A stretch of 6,710 nt of DNA from JANLSE01 sp038214135 (GTDB lineage Bacteria; Chloroflexota; Chloroflexia; Chloroflexales; Roseiflexaceae), in assembly GCA_038214135.1 (NCBI GenBank), contig JBBQSD010000219.1:1-6710 (forward strand), read 5' to 3'. Position 1 is the first letter of the stretch, and every line of letters begins with the position of its first letter. Made by a program: the position numbers and the translations under genes. Below are positions 3,943-6,710 of the stretch, piece after piece. A model generated the notes under the pieces. It did no database searches. It worked only from the letters and a program-made list of their open reading frames with translations, and was not told the origin of the DNA.

Positions 3943-5898
3943 TTATGCGGCGTTACGCATCTCCACCACTCCAGGTGCGCTTGGCGAATCGCGGAACTGG
4001 CGGCGATATAGTTCGGCATACAATCCGCCACGTTCGAGCAGTTCATCGTGGGTGCCACGCTCAACCACACGCCCGGCTTCTAGCACCAACACCAGATCCG
4101 CCTCGCGAATTGTCGAGAGCCGGTGGGCAATCACAAAGCTGGTGCGGCCCTTGAGCAAGATGCGTAATGCCGCCTGGATGAGTGCCTCGGTGCGCGTGTC
4201 GACGCTTGAGGTGGCTTCATCCAGAATAAGAATACGCGGGTTGGCCAGAATCGCACGGGCAATCCCGATCAACTGGCGCTGGCCCTGGCTTAGGCCACCC
4301 CCACGCTCACCAACACTCGTCTGATAGCCTTCCGGCAGGCGAGCAATAAACTCGTGGGCATTGGCAGCTTTTGCCGCCGCTTCAATATCGGCATCGCTGG
4401 CATCCAGCCGACCATAGCGAATATTATCGGCCAATGTCCCAGCAAACAGAAAGCTATCCTGCAGCACCACGCCCATCTGCGAGCGCAGGCTGGAACGGGT
4501 GATCGAGCGCACATCATGGCCATCGATGCGCACTTCGCCCTCGGTCACATCATAGAAGCGCCCGATCAGATTGACCAGGGTCGTCTTGCCAGCACCGGTT
4601 GGCCCAACGATCGCGACCGTCTGGCCTGGTTCGGCAACCAGTGAGACATCATTCAGCACCAGTGCTGCTTCGGTAGGCAGCGGCGGAACGGGAACTGGTG
4701 CAGCCGCACCATTCGTGGCAGCGCCATTCCGCCCATTCCCATTCGTCCCATTCGCTACTGTTTGTTGATCGCGCGCCCTGCGGCCCTCATCTTTTGCCAA
4801 GCGTGCCCCATAGCTAAACGAAACATGATCGAACTCAACCCGGCCAGCGACCTTCGGGAGCGTTTCGGCATTGGCAACATCCGTCAGATCCGGAACGGTA
4901 TCGACCAACCCAAAGATCCGTTCGGCTGCGGCCAGCGCGGCCTGGGCGGTGGTATAGAATGATGCCAGCGCCTGAATTGGCCGGAAGAAGATCTGAACAT
5001 AGGTAAGAAACGCAATCACGACACCGACCGTCACACTGCCCTGAACGACCAGGTAGCCACCATAGCCTGCCACAATCGCCGTCGCAATCGTCGCCAGCAG
5101 ATCGATGGTCGGGGTAAAGGCCGATGTAATCGCCGTCGCACTCACATTGGCATCGCGATTCGCCGCATTCCGGCGGGCAAAGCGTTCCTGATTGGCCGCT
5201 GTGCGGGTGAAAGCCTGTGCGACTTTAACGCCAGCGATTTCTTCCTGGATTTCGGCAGAAACATCGCCGAGCGATTCACGAGTTTTGCGGAAGGCATTGC
5301 GAGCCATGCGTGAGAATAGGTTGGTCATCAGTAGCATGATCGGAATCGTAGTGAAGCTGATCAATGCCAGCCGCCAATCGAGTGCCAACATGGCAGCCAG
5401 AATACCAATCAGGCCAAACAAGCTGCCAAGCACCTGGATGAGGCCCTGGCCAAGCAATTGGTTGAGCACTTCGGTATCGTTGATCAGGCGCGACATCAAA
5501 TCACCAGCTGGCTGGCGGTCGAAGAAACGCAATGAGAGGCGCTGGATGGCATTGAAGATATCGGTGCGCAACAGTGTGAGGGTACGCTGCCCAATCTCGC
5601 CCATCCACATAAACTGGTAGCGCGATGCAACTCCGCCAGCGATAAAGACGCCCAGCAGTGCCAGCATGAGCATATTCAGCAGATCGCCAGAACTGCGGCT
5701 GATCGCTTGATCAATTGCCTGCCCAATCAGGATCGGCCCAACGGCCTGGGATGCTGCCGCAACAATTGCCACGAACAGCACGGCCACTAATTGGCCCGAG
5801 AATGGTTTCAGATATGTCCACAATCGCTTTGCAACGTTGATGCCCTCGGATGCTCGTTCATCCGGTGTTTCGGCCATGCCCTGGATGCCACGCCACAT
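3943..5898 (-). CDS. ABC exporter half-transporter, catalytically competent subunit
   Basis: A 651-residue type IV ABC exporter (MsbA/BmrA/TM288 class): an N-terminal membrane domain with six helices (about 38-58, 75-95, 152-170, 174-195, 264-286, 289-308), then an ATPase domain. It probably exports a hydrophobic compound, lipid or peptide from the inner membrane as a heterodimer with the upstream gene product. ATPase motifs: A-loop Tyr Y363, Walker A GPTGAGKT (432-439), Q-loop Q480, signature LSQGQ (536-540), Walker B ILILDE with catalytic E561, D-loop SSVD (564-567), switch H592. The signature is off consensus (Gln for the first Gly of LSGGQ), which marks the degenerate site it shares with its partner. 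About 50 residues (364-412) rich in Ala, Asn, Gly and Pro are inserted between the A-loop and the next strand. ATG 5898 overlaps the upstream TGA in TGATG and has a good ribosome-binding site; Met8 is a less likely start. The substrate is not readable. Confidence 0.93.
   Translation of the reverse strand: MWRGIQGMAETPDERASEGINVAKRLWTYLKPFSGQLVAVLFVAIVAAASQAVGPILIGQAIDQAISRSSGDLLNMLMLALLGVFIAGGVASRYQFMWMGEIGQRTLTLLRTDIFNAIQRLSLRFFDRQPAGDLMSRLINDTEVLNQLLGQGLIQVLGSLFGLIGILAAMLALDWRLALISFTTIPIMLLMTNLFSRMARNAFRKTRESLGDVSAEIQEEIAGVKVAQAFTRTAANQERFARRNAANRDANVSATAITSAFTPTIDLLATIATAIVAGYGGYLVVQGSVTVGVVIAFLTYVQIFFRPIQALASFYTTAQAALAAAERIFGLVDTVPDLTDVANAETLPKVAGRVEFDHVSFSYGARLAKDEGRRARDQQTVANGTNGNGRNGAATNGAAAPVPVPPLPTEAALVLNDVSLVAEPGQTVAIVGPTGAGKTTLVNLIGRFYDVTEGEVRIDGHDVRSITRSSLRSQMGVVLQDSFLFAGTLADNIRYGRLDASDADIEAAAKAANAHEFIARLPEGYQTSVGERGGGLSQGQRQLIGIARAILANPRILILDEATSSVDTRTEALIQAALRILLKGRTSFVIAHRLSTIREADLVLVLEAGRVVERGTHDELLERGGLYAELYRRQFRDSPSAPGVVEMRNAA
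4709..4753 (-). repeat. In-frame CCATTC repeats encoding Asn-Gly dipeptides
   Basis: CCATTC occurs five times, at 4709, 4724, 4733, 4739 and 4748, with spacings of 15, 9, 6 and 9 bases, all multiples of three. On the coding (minus) strand each copy is GAATGG and falls in a run of Asn-Gly pairs in the linker of the ATPase domain. Copy-number change would alter linker length without shifting the frame. Confidence 0.6.
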
Positions 5899-5900
5899 CA
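5896..5900 (-). promoter_or_regulatory. TGATG stop-start overlap of the two ABC genes
   Basis: The TGA ending the upstream subunit (5898-5900) shares its last base with the ATG of the downstream subunit (5896-5898). Such overlaps usually couple translation and favour equal production, as expected for the two halves of a heterodimer. Confidence 0.85.
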
Positions 5901-6710
5901 GATACCTCCAATAGCGAGCACCGGTTCCGGAACCCGGTCGCCGCCAAACTGTGAATCGATAATTTCGCCATACAGGGCACTTTCAGCCAGTAGTTCTTCG
6001 TGGGTTCCCATTGCCGCAATCCGGCCTTTATCCAGCAGCAGAATCAGGCTTGCGGAGCGAACTGTACTGATCCGCTGGGCAATAACGAAACTGGTTCGCC
6101 CGGCCATTAATCGGTCAAGTGCCTGCTGAATTTGATATTCGGTCTCAGCATCAACCGCAGATGTGCTGTCGTCCAAGATCAGGATGCGTGGATCGCGCAG
6201 GATCGCCCGTGCAATTGCGATGCGCTGGCGCTGCCCGCCGGATAGGGTCACACCGCGCTCGCCAATCACGGTATCATAGCCATCGGGGAAGCCGATAATG
6301 AAATCGTGGGCCTGGGCGGCTTGTGCGGCGGCAATAATATCGTGTTCGCTGGCATCGGGCCGACCATAGGCCACATTCTCGCGGATCGAACCGCTGAACA
6401 GGGTCGTATCCTGCAACACAATACCGATCTGCGAGCGCAGGCTTTCCAGGGTGACATCACGCACATCGTGGCCATCAACAAGCACCCGGCCACTGCTGAC
6501 ATCATAAAAGCGCGGGATGAGGTTGATGATCGTACTCTTACCGCTGCCGGTAATCCCCATAATCGCAACCGTCATGCCTGGTTGTGCGGTGAACGAAACG
6601 CCCTTCAGAATATATTTATCATCTGGCGATGCGCCATTCCACCCGCCACCCATTGGGCTGGCAGCCATTCCTGCTGGTGCTGCGCCATTTGCTTTTGCTG
6701 GTGCTTTGGC
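5898..6710 (-). CDS. ABC exporter half-transporter, degenerate-site subunit (5' truncated by window)
   Basis: The last 270 residues of the partner exporter; its membrane domain lies beyond the window, so the Met at 6666-6668 is internal. Visible, counting from that Met: Walker A GITGSGKS (38-45), Q-loop Q86, a perfect LSGGQ signature (142-146), Walker B ILILDD with Asp167 in place of the catalytic Glu (GAC at 6168-6170), D-loop SAVD (170-173), and Gln198 in place of the switch His (CAG at 6075-6077). This subunit therefore builds the non-hydrolysing site with its own Walker motifs and supplies the good signature to its partner's competent site, as in TM287 or BmrC-type subunits. At least 30 residues rich in Ala, Gly, Pro, Lys and Asn precede the first core strand (YILKGVSF), in the same place as the insertion in the partner. 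Its stop overlaps the partner's start. Confidence 0.92.
   Translation of the reverse strand, partial: AKAPAKANGAAPAGMAASPMGGGWNGASPDDKYILKGVSFTAQPGMTVAIMGITGSGKSTIINLIPRFYDVSSGRVLVDGHDVRDVTLESLRSQIGIVLQDTTLFSGSIRENVAYGRPDASEHDIIAAAQAAQAHDFIIGFPDGYDTVIGERGVTLSGGQRQRIAIARAILRDPRILILDDSTSAVDAETEYQIQQALDRLMAGRTSFVIAQRISTVRSASLILLLDKGRIAAMGTHEELLAESALYGEIIDSQFGGDRVPEPVLAIGGI
5905..5909 (-). promoter_or_regulatory. Shine-Dalgarno for the downstream ABC subunit
   Basis: GGAGG on the minus strand lies inside the last codons of the upstream subunit and 6 bases before the ATG at 5898. It fixes this ATG as the start in preference to Met8. Confidence 0.8.
6672..6705 (-). repeat. 10-base direct repeat in the linker of the upstream ABC subunit
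   Basis: TGCTGGTGCT occurs at 6672-6681 and again at 6696-6705, 24 bases apart and so in the same frame. It encodes repeated Ala-Pro-Ala in the linker. Like the Asn-Gly repeats in the partner, it points to growth of the linker by short in-frame duplications. Confidence 0.45.

Noticed and set aside
3890..4324. 144-residue plus-strand ORF at the end of the ABC operon
   Set aside because: It overlaps the ATPase motifs on the other strand; its Ser/Arg/Pro-rich sequence is the complement of those codons.
5192..5620. 142-residue plus-strand ORF inside the downstream ABC gene
   Set aside because: It lies opposite the well-supported membrane domain, has Ser/Arg-rich shadow composition, and shows no motif or ribosome-binding site.
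6666..6668. In-frame ATG as the start of the upstream ABC gene
   Set aside because: The frame stays open to the window edge with linker-like sequence, and the membrane domain must lie upstream; the Met is internal.
1..6710. CRISPR arrays, insertion sequences, tRNA or rRNA genes
   Set aside because: No regularly spaced repeats, transposase-like frames with terminal repeats, or recognisable RNA gene sequences were seen on either strand.

Overview
The window has the look of a chromosomal segment from a Gram-negative-type or monoderm environmental bacterium. My best guess is Chloroflexota, close to Herpetosiphon. That guess rests on the style of the proteins (LuxR/AAA-type remnant, plant-like nitrilase remnant, ABC pair with Ala/Asn/Gly-rich linkers) and mixed base composition, not on a marker gene, so it is tentative. 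There are no rRNA, tRNA, CRISPR or recognisable insertion-sequence features.

Layout. Positions 1-1037 look like a gene graveyard. A short reading frame (109-348) resembles the N-terminus of a LuxR/AAA-type ATPase whose Walker A motif is ruined. One stop codon later, in the same frame, comes an N-terminal half of a nitrilase (358-786) that has lost the catalytic Lys and Cys. About 250 bases without a gene follow. Next come two intact plus-strand genes, a YjaB-like GNAT acetyltransferase (1038-1484) and an aldo/keto reductase (1553-2488), 68 bases apart and possibly cotranscribed. The reductase converges on a minus-strand integral-membrane acyltransferase of the Acyl_transf_3/OafA type (2515-3693), with a 26-base gap and a two-part hairpin spanning the junction. 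The acyltransferase is clearly more AT-rich than its neighbours.

Positions 3694-3942 hold the acyltransferase leader and a stack of hairpins, one of which is a good intrinsic terminator for the minus-strand operon to the right. That operon (3943 to beyond 6710) encodes two ABC exporter half-transporters that are translationally coupled by a TGATG overlap. The upstream subunit is cut by the window edge, leaving only its nucleotide-binding domain.

How the genes fit together. The ABC pair is the one clear multi-gene unit. Its motifs are complementary: the upstream subunit has Asp for the catalytic Glu and Gln for the switch His but a perfect LSGGQ, while the downstream subunit has Glu and His but LSQGQ. 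This predicts one degenerate and one competent ATP site, as in heterodimeric exporters such as TM287/288 and BmrCD. Both subunits also carry a low-complexity insertion just ahead of the first strand of the ATPase core, which is the most unusual feature I see. I found no convincing undescribed multi-gene system; the remaining genes look unrelated to each other.
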